Source: Bacillota bacterium (GTDB lineage Bacteria; Bacillota; Clostridia; Acetivibrionales; DTU013). From it: DNA of 62,906 nt. The position numbers were made by a program, and so were the translations under genes. Under the pieces are notes generated by a model. The model had not been told where the DNA came from. It was given only the letters and a program-made list of their open reading frames with translations, and did not search any database. Of this stretch, positions 50,652 through 59,607 are shown piece by piece. The stretch lies in NCBI GenBank assembly GCA_023412665.1, contig JAEZCA010000012.1, forward strand, positions 1-62,906. Reading direction: 5' to 3'. Every line of letters starts with the position of its first letter. The stretch's first letter is position 1.

Positions 50652-51602
50652 ATGAAATACAGGGACTATTACGAGATCCTTGGAGTTGATAAGAAAGCAT
50701 CGGCAGATGAAATAAAAAAAGCATACAGAAAAATGGCGAAGAAATATCACCCGGATACCCATCCCGGTGATAAGGCGGCTGAGGAAAAATTCAAAGAGGC
50801 AAACGAAGCATATGAGGTCCTGGGTGACAGTGAGAAAAGGAAGAAGTACGACCAATTCGGCAGGGAGGGAGAGTTTTATAACGGAGCTGATTTTGACCCT
50901 TCAAAGTACGGCTTCGGCAACGGGGCAAGATACGAGTACAGGGCTGGGGGCAGCGGCTTCAGCGACTTTTTCAATATGTTTTTCGGCGGGGGTAACCCCT
51001 TTGGCTCCTTTGAAAACGATGGCATTTTCAGCCGCGATTCGGGCAGAGGAAGCCGATTTGGCCGTAACATGCAAATGAAAGGCCAGGATATGGAGTCTCT
51101 GCTTGAAATAACGCTTGAGGATGGTTATAAAGGAGCACAAAGGCTGGTCAGTTTCAGAACGCCATCGGGTGACAGGACGATCTCCCTCAAGGTACCGGCA
51201 GGTATAAAGCCGGGTGAGAAAATTAAGCTTTCGGGCCAGGGAGGTGCGGGTGTCAACGGCGGGCCCAACAGTGATATGTATCTACGGGTGGAATTCAGAA
51301 AGGATCCGGTCTTTGAGCTCAACGGAATAAACCTGGAAGCCCGTCTGCCGCTTTACCCCTGGGAGGCAGCCCTAGGTGCGGAAAAGCCCTATGATACCCT
51401 CGATGGCAGGATATCCGTCAGGATCCCTGCAGGCATACAAACCGACAACAAGATAAGAGTAGCGGGAAAAGGCTACAGGGACAAATCGGGAGCCAGAGGT
51501 GATCTGTTCCTCAGAGCCGCCATAATGAACCCTCCCAGGCTCAGTAAGGAACAAACCGAGTTTTATGAAAAGCTCAGTAAAATAGAAATCATTCCCCTTT
51601 GA
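50652..51602 (+). CDS. DnaJ-type cochaperone without zinc finger (CbpA-like)
   Basis: Encodes 316 residues. J domain at residues 1-70 with HPD in KYHPDTHPGDK; a Gly/Phe-rich part with GGGNPFGSF; then the two C-terminal peptide-binding beta domains (LEITLEDGYKGAQRLVSFRT, KVPAGIKPGEKIKLSGQG, DLFLRAAI). No CxxCxGxG zinc-finger repeats, so it is a type II/CbpA J-protein that hands substrates to DnaK. ATG at 50652 with GAGGTGG. ClpB follows after 19 bases, so the two form a protein-disaggregation operon. Confidence 0.9.
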   Translation: MKYRDYYEILGVDKKASADEIKKAYRKMAKKYHPDTHPGDKAAEEKFKEANEAYEVLGDSEKRKKYDQFGREGEFYNGADFDPSKYGFGNGARYEYRAGGSGFSDFFNMFFGGGNPFGSFENDGIFSRDSGRGSRFGRNMQMKGQDMESLLEITLEDGYKGAQRLVSFRTPSGDRTISLKVPAGIKPGEKIKLSGQGGAGVNGGPNSDMYLRVEFRKDPVFELNGINLEARLPLYPWEAALGAEKPYDTLDGRISVRIPAGIQTDNKIRVAGKGYRDKSGARGDLFLRAAIMNPPRLSKEQTEFYEKLSKIEIIPL

Positions 51603-51621
51603 TCGAAGGAGGTATACGAGT

Positions 51622-54225
51622 ATGGATATGGACAGATTTACGGATAAAGCGCAGGAGGCCATTGGGACAGCACAGGAAACTGCGCTGAGGATGAACCATC
51701 AGCAGGTGGACGGCGAGCATTTGCACCTGGCGTTGCTGATGCAGGAGGAAGGGCTGATCCCGCGGCTTATCAGCTTTATGGGGCTAAATACGGAGCTGCT
51801 GGTAAGTGATGTAAAGAAAGAACTGGAGAAGCAGCCTGCTGTTTATGGTACAGCGACGTCGAATTTGTATGCTACAAGGCGGCTGAATGAAATACTGCTC
51901 CATGCAGTTGACGAGGCAGAGAAGTTCAAGGACGAATATACAGGTGTCGAGCATATTTACCTGTCTTTACTGAAGGAGAGAAACACACCTTCTTCCGGAA
52001 TTTTCAAAAGACACGGCATCAACAGGGAGAGTTTCCTTGCGGCACTGGGAAAGGTCAGGAGCAACCAGCGGATCACATCGAAGAATCCCGAAAAAACCTA
52101 TGAAGCACTGACCAGGTTCGGCAGGGACCTGGTGGACACAGCCAGGAAGGGAAAGCTGGACCCCGTTATAGGCAGAGACTCTGAAATCAGAAGGGTGATC
52201 AGGATACTATCCAGAAGGACCAAGAACAATCCAGTGCTGATAGGTGAACCCGGTGTCGGAAAGACTGCCGTCGTAGAAGGACTGGCGCAGAGGATACTCA
52301 AGGGCGATGTTCCGGAAGGCCTGAAGGACAGGACGGTCTTTGCTCTTGATATGGGCTCGCTGATTGCAGGCGCCAAGTACAGGGGAGAGTTTGAGGAGAG
52401 GCTGAAGGCTGTACTGAAGGAAGTCGAGAAGTCTGACGGAAAGGTGATCCTTTTTATAGATGAGCTGCACAATATCGTAGGAGCAGGCAAGGCAGAGGGT
52501 TCGATGGACGCAGGGAACATTCTCAAGCCGATGCTTGCAAGAGGAGAGATCCACTGTATAGGCGCAACGACGCTGGATGAATACAGGAAGTATATAGAAA
52601 AGGATGCGGCGCTGGAAAGAAGGTTCCAGCCGGTCATGGTAGAGCAGCCTGATGTGGAGGACACAATCTCCATCTTGAGAGGACTGAAGGAAAAGTTCGA
52701 GATCCACCATGGCGTCAGGATAACCGATAATGCCATAATCGCATGTGCTGTATTATCAAACAGGTATATAAGCGACCGTTTTCTTCCCGACAAGGCAATA
52801 GACCTTATGGATGAAGCTGCTGCCATGATACGTACAGAAATTGACAGTATGCCTGCCGAGCTCGATGAGATAAGCAGGCGAATAATGCAGCTGGAAATAG
52901 AGCGGCAGGCTTTGCTGAAGGAAACGGACAGAAATTCTCTGGAAAGGCTTGCTGTACTGGAGAAGGAAATCGCTGTGCTCAAGGAGCAGTCAGACCTGAT
53001 GAAGGCTCAATGGGAAAGCGAAAAGAGTATCCTGACCAGGGAGAAGGAGCTGAAACAGCAGATCGAAGAAACGAAGCGCAGGATCGAGGAGGCCGAAAGA
53101 AAATATGACCTGAATGAACTTGCCGTACTGAAGCACGGGCAGCTGCCGGAGTTGGAAAAACAGCTGCAGGAGGAGAAGGAGAGGCAGAAATCATCAGGCG
53201 GGAAGCGCCTGCTCAAGGAAGAGGTAACAGAGGATGAGATCGCCGAGATCGTTTCAAAATGGACAGGTATACCGGTGACTAGGCTTGTAGAAAATGAGCG
53301 CGACAAGCTGCTGAATCTGGAGGAAATACTGCATAGGCGTGTCATAGGTCAGGATGAAGCTGTGGAGTCGGTGGCAGGCGCTGTGCTTCGCGCGCGTTCC
53401 GGACTGAAGGATCCCCGCAAGCCAATAGGGTCATTTATATTCCTCGGCCCGACAGGAGTTGGAAAGACCGAGCTTGCCAAGGCTTTATCGGAAGCATTGT
53501 TCGACAGTGAAGAAAACATGGTGCGCATCGATATGTCAGAGTATCAGGAAAAGCATACGGTGGCCAGGCTGATCGGAGCGCCTCCCGGCTATATCGGATA
53601 CGAGGAGGGTGGACAGCTGACCGAGGCGGTTAGGAGGAAGCCCTACTGCGTTATTTTGTTTGATGAGATCGAAAAAGCCCATCCGGAGGTTTTCAATGTA
53701 CTGCTGCAGCTGCTTGACGACGGCAGGCTGACCGATAGTCAGGGAAGGACTGTTAACTTCAAGGATACGGTAATCATAATGACCTCTAACCTGGGGAGCA
53801 GTTATCTTTTGGAAAGCATCCGCTCCGGCGCCGGAAAAGATGTCGAGATCAGGGAAACGGTATTGGGCGAGCTGCGCAGAAGCTTCAAGCCTGAGTTCTT
53901 GAACAGGATCGATGAGATTGTGATGTTCAGGCCCCTTGTCAAAAATGACATTGTGAAAATTATCGAGCTTTTGCTTGAAGATATAAGAAAAAGACTTGAG
54001 GACAGACATATGGAGCTTGAGGTCACTGATGCGGCAAAGGAATTCATTGCGGATACGGCGTACACTCCGGAATACGGCGCAAGACCTGTCAAGCGTTATT
54101 TGCAGAAGGAGCTTGAAACAGAGCTTGGCAGGATGATTATAAAGGATACAATCCACGATGGGTCTCAAGTGGTTGTCGATGCTGACGGTGGGTCGCTAGT
54201 TATTCGAACCGGGGCTGATTCATAG
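51622..54225 (+). CDS. clpB: ATP-dependent disaggregase ClpB
   Basis: An 867-residue Hsp100 protein with the full ClpB domain order: Clp-N repeats (RFTDKAQEAIGTAQETALRM...), AAA1 with Walker A GEPGVGKT and Walker B LFIDELHNI, a long coiled-coil M domain (about residues 410-540, rich in LEKEIAVLKEQ-type heptads), AAA2 with GPTGVGKT and VILFDEIEKAH, and the C-terminal D2 small domain. It works with DnaK and J-proteins to dissolve aggregates. AAGGAGG is nine bases before ATG 51622; ATG 51628 is also possible. Cotranscribed with the dnaJ-type gene. No CIRCE or CtsR operator was recognised upstream. Confidence 0.95.
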   Translation: MDMDRFTDKAQEAIGTAQETALRMNHQQVDGEHLHLALLMQEEGLIPRLISFMGLNTELLVSDVKKELEKQPAVYGTATSNLYATRRLNEILLHAVDEAEKFKDEYTGVEHIYLSLLKERNTPSSGIFKRHGINRESFLAALGKVRSNQRITSKNPEKTYEALTRFGRDLVDTARKGKLDPVIGRDSEIRRVIRILSRRTKNNPVLIGEPGVGKTAVVEGLAQRILKGDVPEGLKDRTVFALDMGSLIAGAKYRGEFEERLKAVLKEVEKSDGKVILFIDELHNIVGAGKAEGSMDAGNILKPMLARGEIHCIGATTLDEYRKYIEKDAALERRFQPVMVEQPDVEDTISILRGLKEKFEIHHGVRITDNAIIACAVLSNRYISDRFLPDKAIDLMDEAAAMIRTEIDSMPAELDEISRRIMQLEIERQALLKETDRNSLERLAVLEKEIAVLKEQSDLMKAQWESEKSILTREKELKQQIEETKRRIEEAERKYDLNELAVLKHGQLPELEKQLQEEKERQKSSGGKRLLKEEVTEDEIAEIVSKWTGIPVTRLVENERDKLLNLEEILHRRVIGQDEAVESVAGAVLRARSGLKDPRKPIGSFIFLGPTGVGKTELAKALSEALFDSEENMVRIDMSEYQEKHTVARLIGAPPGYIGYEEGGQLTEAVRRKPYCVILFDEIEKAHPEVFNVLLQLLDDGRLTDSQGRTVNFKDTVIIMTSNLGSSYLLESIRSGAGKDVEIRETVLGELRRSFKPEFLNRIDEIVMFRPLVKNDIVKIIELLLEDIRKRLEDRHMELEVTDAAKEFIADTAYTPEYGARPVKRYLQKELETELGRMIIKDTIHDGSQVVVDADGGSLVIRTGADS

Positions 54226-54287
54226 GGACAAATCGGCTAGTATCAAACGGGTTAGTATGAGCAGTCGGGTTGGCATGGATCCTCCTG

Positions 54288-55679
54288 TCAACCCTGACCA
54301 TCACCTGCGGCGGCTTGATTTTTCTTGAAGGCCGCCTTTTTCCATGCTCCTGAGAAATAGTATATCAAGCTGATGGACAGACCAATTGCAAAACCTATGA
54401 CTATTGCAAGCCATATTCCTCTGATGCCCAGGGAGGTTTTTGAAAGAACAGCGGCAAGAGGTACTCTGACCAGCCAGATGGAGGTAATAGTTATACCCAT
54501 GGTTATCAGTGTCTTGCCTGCACCGTTTATAACGCCATTTGAGACAAACATTAGTGCAAACAGGATATATGCAAAGCCCAGCGTCCTGAGATAGCCTGTA
54601 CCTATATCAAGGATGACCGGATCCTGGACAAACATTGACAGCAGCAGCTTTGGAAATGCAACTAAAAATGCCGAAAGAGTAAGGGTTATACCCGCTGTCA
54701 TAATGGTACCCCATTTGAATACTTCTCCCACACGCTTGACATTGCCTGCTCCAAGGTTCTGCCCAGTTAACGCGGATGCAGCCAAACCCAGCGACATTGC
54801 CGGCATGAATACCACACCTTCTATTCTTCCCGCTGCACCAAATGCAGTGGTTGCGCTGGCGCCGAATAAGTTCACCATACCGGTGATAAATACCGAACTG
54901 ATAGATATCAGTGACTGCTGTATCATTGAGGGGAAGCCTATTTTTATAAGCCTTGCAATATGAGACCTTTCCAGTGTAAGCTTTCTGAAATCGATGCTCA
55001 CAAAGTGCTTCTTCCTGTTCAGGTATACGATAGCAAGTATGAGGCCTATGATCTGTGAAATAACGGTTGCATAGGCTGAACCATCAAAACCGAGCTTTGG
55101 GAACGGACCTATTCCTATTATCATGATCGGATCCAGCGCTATGTTTACGACCAGTCCGACTGCCATGAAAATCAGCGGAGTTACGGTATCGCCGATGCCT
55201 CTGAGGATAGAGGTTATCAAATTTACCAGAAATGTAACAATAAAGCCTGAAATGATGATCTTAAGATAGCTGGAGGCCATGGGGAAGATTTCAGGCGGTG
55301 TATTCATCATCTGCAGTATCCAGTCACATGATATCAAACCGAATAACGTGAGAATGGCGCCGAATATCAGTGCAACGGTGAAGGAGTTGTTTATTGTCTT
55401 TTTTACCTTGTCATGTTCCTGCGCTCCGTAATACTGGGAGACAAGTATGGTCGTTGCCAGTGTTGCCCCATTTGAAAGCGCTATCAGAAGGAACTGTATA
55501 GGGAAGCTGACCTGTGTGGCTCCGACTGCATCCGGGCCGACAATGTTTCCAACCCATATGGAATCTGTTATGCCAAGTCCTGTTTGAAGCAGGTTCCCAA
55601 TAAACATCGGTATGGAAAATCGTATAAGGTGCCTGGGTATACTACCCGTTGTTAGATCGGTTCCAAATCTGCCGCTCAT
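54288..55679 (-). CDS. MATE family multidrug/organic cation antiporter
   Basis: A 463-residue membrane protein with twelve hydrophobic segments in two MatE repeats (from RFSIPMFIGNLLQTGLGITDSIWVG to VGFAIGLSISLIYYF-type end). Conserved MATE positions include the acidic Asp of ITDSIWVG near residue 35 and the Pro/Gly loops. Members export cationic drugs, often using Na+ or H+. The gene ends next to clpB (convergent), alone. Confidence 0.9.
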   Translation of the reverse strand: MSGRFGTDLTTGSIPRHLIRFSIPMFIGNLLQTGLGITDSIWVGNIVGPDAVGATQVSFPIQFLLIALSNGATLATTILVSQYYGAQEHDKVKKTINNSFTVALIFGAILTLFGLISCDWILQMMNTPPEIFPMASSYLKIIISGFIVTFLVNLITSILRGIGDTVTPLIFMAVGLVVNIALDPIMIIGIGPFPKLGFDGSAYATVISQIIGLILAIVYLNRKKHFVSIDFRKLTLERSHIARLIKIGFPSMIQQSLISISSVFITGMVNLFGASATTAFGAAGRIEGVVFMPAMSLGLAASALTGQNLGAGNVKRVGEVFKWGTIMTAGITLTLSAFLVAFPKLLLSMFVQDPVILDIGTGYLRTLGFAYILFALMFVSNGVINGAGKTLITMGITITSIWLVRVPLAAVLSKTSLGIRGIWLAIVIGFAIGLSISLIYYFSGAWKKAAFKKNQAAAGDGQG

Positions 55680-55798
55680 TTATCCTCCATGATGACTGAT
55701 GGTTAATGTAATAATATTGCATATCTACTTTACCATTTATTAATTTATCATTCAATGGATATATTCATACTTCTTCGAGGAGGTGCGCAAGACCATGA

Positions 55799-55850
55799 GT
55801 TATAACTAGGCGAGCAGCAAACGCTGCTTGTGGCCAGCCCCGTTTATAAC
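55799..55850. repeat. Dispersed hairpin repeat, short copy
   Basis: GTTATAAC at 55799-55806 and GTTTATAAC at its right end are imperfect inverted repeats. Inside are the stem AGCAGC/GCTGCT and GTGGCCAGCCCCGTTT, close to GCGGCCAGCCTCGTT of the copy at 11374-11476. Confidence 0.55.
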
Positions 55851-55928
55851 TATCTAATGTTGAGTTTTATGTAACCTTTTAGAGGTATTTTGCATAGGCT
55901 ATATCAGATTTATAAGGGAGTGAGAACA

Positions 55929-56327
55929 ATGCAGGATTATTATATTGATCGGCAGCCTCAGTTCCCGGGACCGGGACCCGGCTTTTTCCCTCCGGGGCAG
56001 GGACCGGGGTTCTTTCCTCCGGGACAGGGACCGGGATTCTTTCCTCCGGGACAGGGACCGGGAGGAGGACCGGGCACAGGACCGCCTCAGGGACGTCCGC
56101 CGGCATTCACACCAGCTCAGCAGGTAGGTGTCTTCGCTGTGGATCCCGGTGCGATAAGGCGATGCATGTTCAGGTTTGTATATATATGGCTCGATAACAG
56201 GCAGCAGTTCTGGGCATGGCTCGTATTTGTCGGGAGACGTTCAGTGGCAGGCTGGAGGTGGACCGGTTTCAGATGGGTCTACTTTGGGGTCGATCTGAAC
56301 AGGATTTCTTCATTTGTGTGCTTCTAG
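55929..56327 (+). CDS. Small Gly/Pro-repeat protein, possibly spore or surface associated
   Basis: A 132-residue protein. Residues 12-50 are PGFFPPGQG repeats (three copies plus partial), then a Gly/Pro stretch. The C-terminal 70 residues are compact and aromatic (RCMFRFVYIWLDNRQQFWAW, GWRWTGFRWVYFGVDLNRIS). I do not recognise a named family. The collagen-like repeat plus small aromatic domain recalls exosporium or coat proteins, which is inference. No signal peptide. Start 55929 is preferred over 55890 because GGGAGTGAG lies upstream. A strong terminator follows. Confidence 0.6.
   Translation: MQDYYIDRQPQFPGPGPGFFPPGQGPGFFPPGQGPGFFPPGQGPGGGPGTGPPQGRPPAFTPAQQVGVFAVDPGAIRRCMFRFVYIWLDNRQQFWAWLVFVGRRSVAGWRWTGFRWVYFGVDLNRISSFVCF
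55977..56057 (+). repeat. Three 27-bp in-frame tandem units
   Basis: Units at 55977, 56004 and 56031 (the latter two nearly identical, CCGGGRTTCTTTCCTCCGGG then ACAGGGA) encode PGFFPPGQG. Confidence 0.9.
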
Positions 56328-56353
56328 GCTTATATGCCCCCTTCCACTAGTCG

Positions 56354-56390
56354 GCATCAGACGGAGCTGTGCTCCGTCTGATGCATCTTT
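56354..56390 (+). terminator. Strong hairpin terminator
   Basis: A 14-bp perfect stem, GCATCAGACGGAGC (56354-56367) with GCTCCGTCTGATGC (56371-56384), a three-base loop and a short T-rich end. It could act for the small repeat protein gene or, on the other strand, for the P-type ATPase gene. Confidence 0.8.
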
Positions 56391-56436
56391 GCGTTCTTCG
56401 GGCAAATTTCCACAGAATGTATCCTGTATATCGCTT

Positions 56437-58554
56437 TTAAAGCTTGACATGCCTGATGCGAAGCGTATTTAATACTGCCAGCAGTGTAACCCCTACATCC
56501 GAGAATACTGCCTCCCACATAGTGGCAAGGCCGACAGCTCCAAGCAAAAGGAACAAAACCTTGATCGATACGGCAAGCGCAATGTTTTGGATAGCGATTT
56601 TTCTTGTTGCAGCGGCAGTTTTTATTGCGTCGGCAAGACTTGAAGGCCTGTCTGTCATCAAAACTATATCCGAAGCTTCCATTGCAGCGTCAGAGCCGAG
56701 GCCTCCCATTGAGACGCCGATATCGGCTGAAGCAAGAACAGGAGCATCGTTGATGCCATCCCCAACGAACAATGTATTACCTTTTGATGAAGCTTTGATT
56801 TTTTCGAACCATTCCACCTTCTCATGGGGGAGCAGACCAAACTGTACCTCGTCCAGCTGCAGCTGGATGGCAACAGCTTCGGCGGGTCTTTGGGCATCAC
56901 CCGTCAGCATGGCAATACTTTTGACTCCCAGCGCCCTCAGGTCATTTACCGCTTTCACGGCATCATCCTTAAGTGAATCGGACACTATTAAACTGCCCTT
57001 ATATTTGCCATCAGCCATTACATGCACCGTTGTGCCGCTGATGACGGTATCATCAAAGCTCATATCATCGGGGACTTCCCCGCGGCTTTTGATATGTTCA
57101 AGGCTGCCGGCCAGTATGACGAACCCCATGGCTCTGGTTTCAACTCCTTTACCGGCGGTTTCAGAGCTGCTTTCAATAAGTGCTGCATCTATATCATTGC
57201 CATATGCCTTCATTATCGAGCGGGCTATCGGATGTGACGAATTGTATTCTGCATAAGCCGCCAGCTTCAGAAGCTCATCCTCCGTACAGCCATATGGAGC
57301 GATTCCCGTTACACTGAAAACTCCTTTTGTCAGAGTGCCTGTCTTGTCAAATACTACTGTGTCGACCTTGTTCAGCGCTTCCAGATAATTGCCGCCTTTG
57401 ATCAGTATGCCCTTTGAAGACGCTTTGCCTATGCCTGCGAAAAAGGTGAGGGGGATCGATACTACCAGCGCACAGGGGCAGGATATTACAAGAAAAATCA
57501 TTGCTCTGTAGAGCCAGGTCTTAAAATCCATGCTTCCTGTAATAAGCGGAGGCAGAACAGTTATGAGGAGAGCTGAAATAGTTACCACAGGAGTATAGTA
57601 GGCTGCAAAACGGCTTATAAAGCTCTCTGTCGGTGCCTTTTTAGATGCCGCATCTTCAACCAGCTCCAGGATGCGGGTAGAAGCAGATTGTTTTAATGTA
57701 TTCACAGCTCTTACGGTCAGCAGGCCTGTATTATTTATGTATCCGCCATACAGGCTGTCCCCCGGTGCTGCCGGTATCGGAGCTGATTCACCTGTCAGGG
57801 AGGAGGTATCCAAGTAAGAATTTCCTTCAATTACCACACAGTCAACAGGTACTCTTTCACCTGGCTTTATTGACAGGATGTCGCCCTTCTTGACGGATTC
57901 TGCCAAAATCCTGGTCACTGCGCCGCCGGTCTTTAAATTAGCATATTCCGGCCTGAGGTTCATCAGATCCGATATTGACCTTCTGGAACGGTCGACTGCC
58001 AGATCCTCGAATATCATCCCGACCTTGTAAAAAAGCATGACTGCCGCAGCTTCCGACCATTGCCCAGTAGCAAAGGCACCAATCGTTGCTATGGTCATGA
58101 GCAGGTTTTCATCAAAGACCCTGCCTTTAATGATATTGGTGAAGGCTTTCAAAATAACTTCATAGCCTGCTGCCAGCCAGGATACGAGCAGCAGCGCATG
58201 TGACAGGACGGGCCTGCTGTCGGACAATAAGCCTGCTGTAAACACCAGGGTCCCCAGGACAAGCAAAATGATATCTTTTTTCAATTCTTTTGTGAACACA
58301 GAGGGCTTGGAAGGATATGACAACTGATCATATTCGGTGAGCTCGACTCCGGGTTCTATATCATTAATAGCTTTGATCAGCGTGGCTTTTATTTGGCTGC
58401 CGCTGGTGTCACCTGCATATTTTACATACAGCTTTTGGGTCGCAAAGGTGAGCCGTGCTTCGATAACGTCGTCCAGCGATCTGATGCTTGCTTCCAACTT
58501 TGCTGCGCAGTCGGCGCAGGTCAATCCATCGAGCCTGAAGGTAATTTCATTCAT
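56437..58554 (-). CDS. Heavy-metal translocating P-type ATPase (Zn/Cd/Co/Pb type)
   Basis: A 705-residue P1B-ATPase. An N-terminal HMA domain with GLTCADC is followed by about eight membrane segments. The transport motif is CPC (ISCPCALVVSIPL, about residue 350), the phosphorylation site DKTGTLTKG (near 390), the HP pair in YNSSHPIARS, and the hinge GDGINDAPVL. CPC plus the Zn/Cd-like C-terminus suggests export of Zn, Cd or Co rather than Cu, but the sequence does not decide. ATG at 58554 has GTGAGGTG upstream; a GTG at 58563 is less likely. Regulation by an ArsR/SmtB factor through the site at 58716-58735 is likely. Confidence 0.9.
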   Translation of the reverse strand: MNEITFRLDGLTCADCAAKLEASIRSLDDVIEARLTFATQKLYVKYAGDTSGSQIKATLIKAINDIEPGVELTEYDQLSYPSKPSVFTKELKKDIILLVLGTLVFTAGLLSDSRPVLSHALLLVSWLAAGYEVILKAFTNIIKGRVFDENLLMTIATIGAFATGQWSEAAAVMLFYKVGMIFEDLAVDRSRRSISDLMNLRPEYANLKTGGAVTRILAESVKKGDILSIKPGERVPVDCVVIEGNSYLDTSSLTGESAPIPAAPGDSLYGGYINNTGLLTVRAVNTLKQSASTRILELVEDAASKKAPTESFISRFAAYYTPVVTISALLITVLPPLITGSMDFKTWLYRAMIFLVISCPCALVVSIPLTFFAGIGKASSKGILIKGGNYLEALNKVDTVVFDKTGTLTKGVFSVTGIAPYGCTEDELLKLAAYAEYNSSHPIARSIMKAYGNDIDAALIESSSETAGKGVETRAMGFVILAGSLEHIKSRGEVPDDMSFDDTVISGTTVHVMADGKYKGSLIVSDSLKDDAVKAVNDLRALGVKSIAMLTGDAQRPAEAVAIQLQLDEVQFGLLPHEKVEWFEKIKASSKGNTLFVGDGINDAPVLASADIGVSMGGLGSDAAMEASDIVLMTDRPSSLADAIKTAAATRKIAIQNIALAVSIKVLFLLLGAVGLATMWEAVFSDVGVTLLAVLNTLRIRHVKL

Positions 58555-58715
58555 ATATAACACCTCACGTCGTTTGCCGGTAAGTTCCCTTATTCTTTGA
58601 ACATCACCGGCTTTATGTTTTTCTGTAATATGCGTCGATATTCTTTCAGTCTATTACTGCATCTGACTTTTTGTTAACAGACAATCCAGCAGACTGCCTA
58701 TAGGAACGCATAAAC

Positions 58716-58769
58716 ATATGAACAGTTATTCATATATAAAATATAACGCTGTTCAGGTATATTTGTCAA
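58716..58769 (-). promoter_or_regulatory. Promoter with ArsR/SmtB (CadC-like) operator of the P-type ATPase
   Basis: On the minus strand, TTGACA (58769-58764), a 17-base spacer and TTATAT (58746-58741). Directly after it lies the perfect inverted repeat ATATGAA-cagtta-TTCATAT (58716-58735 by plus coordinates), near the expected start of transcription. This matches the form of CadC/SmtB-family operators. No such regulator gene is in the window. Confidence 0.7.
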
Positions 58770-58872
58770 TATGCAATACGAGGGTGAAATGAAAATATAA
58801 ATGAACTTTTTTCAGGCCTTTTTCAAGGGCTGAATGCCAGCCCATGCACCGATGTTTTCTCCTTAGTCCAAA

Positions 58873-58926
58873 AAAGTCTCCTCCTGCGCCGGACCAGCAA
58901 TAGGGCCAATGCTCAGGGGAGACTTT
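58873..58926 (-). terminator. Terminator of the LemA gene
   Basis: AAAGTCTCC (58873-58881) pairs with GGAGACTTT (58918-58926) around a long GC-rich loop; on the minus strand the stem is followed by TTTTTTGG. Confidence 0.7.
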
Positions 58927-58964
58927 CGTTTCAAAAAGGTCTTCTATATTTGATCCGCTCAGAC

Positions 58965-59522
58965 TTAAAACTTCACCTGCGGCGCGGCAGTTTCGTTTTC
59001 ATCAATGGTGAAGAAGGGTTCCTCTGTAAAGTTGTAAGCGTTTGCAAATATATTGGACGGGAACATCTGTATGGAATTGTTGTACTCCATTACAACATCG
59101 TTATAAAACTGACGGGCAAAGGTGATCTTGTCTTCAGTTTTTGTGAGTTCCTTCTGAAGCTCCTGGAAATTGGCATTCGCTTTAAGTTCAGGATACGACT
59201 CGGACAGCACCATCAGCCGGTTCAACCCCTTGGACAGCTCGGAATTAGCCTTCATGACATCCTGGTGGGACGATGCGTTCATGTAGCTGTTGCGGGCACT
59301 GACAACGGCCTCAAGGGTCTGCTTTTCATGGGCTGCGTATCCTTTGACTGTTTCTACGATGTTGGGTATGAGGTCGAACCTCCTTTTGAGCTGGACATCG
59401 ATCTGGCTCCATGAATTTGCTACTTTATTGCGTTTTCCTACAAGACCGTTATAGGTCGATATTGCAGCGATTCCTATTATGACTGCGATTACTGCAAGGA
59501 TGATGATTACAATCCACAACAT
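58965..59522 (-). CDS. lemA: LemA family protein
   Basis: A 185-residue protein. An N-terminal membrane segment (VIIILAVIAVIIGIAAIST) is followed by the LemA signature YNGLVGKRNKVANSWSQIDVQLKRR and FDLIPNIVETVKGYAAHE. The remaining helices form a four-helix bundle. Function unknown; members sit at the membrane and are often found next to DUF2207 or TPM-type envelope genes. Here it lies 85 bases after the DUF2207 gene on the same strand. Confidence 0.9.
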   Translation of the reverse strand: MLWIVIIILAVIAVIIGIAAISTYNGLVGKRNKVANSWSQIDVQLKRRFDLIPNIVETVKGYAAHEKQTLEAVVSARNSYMNASSHQDVMKANSELSKGLNRLMVLSESYPELKANANFQELQKELTKTEDKITFARQFYNDVVMEYNNSIQMFPSNIFANAYNFTEEPFFTIDENETAAPQVKF

Positions 59523-59607
59523 GTTGGTTTCCTCCTTAAATTTGGTTTAGTACTAAATGCTTATTACAGCATTGTAAACAATAAGTTGGTAGATGTTCTG
59601 CGGATAA

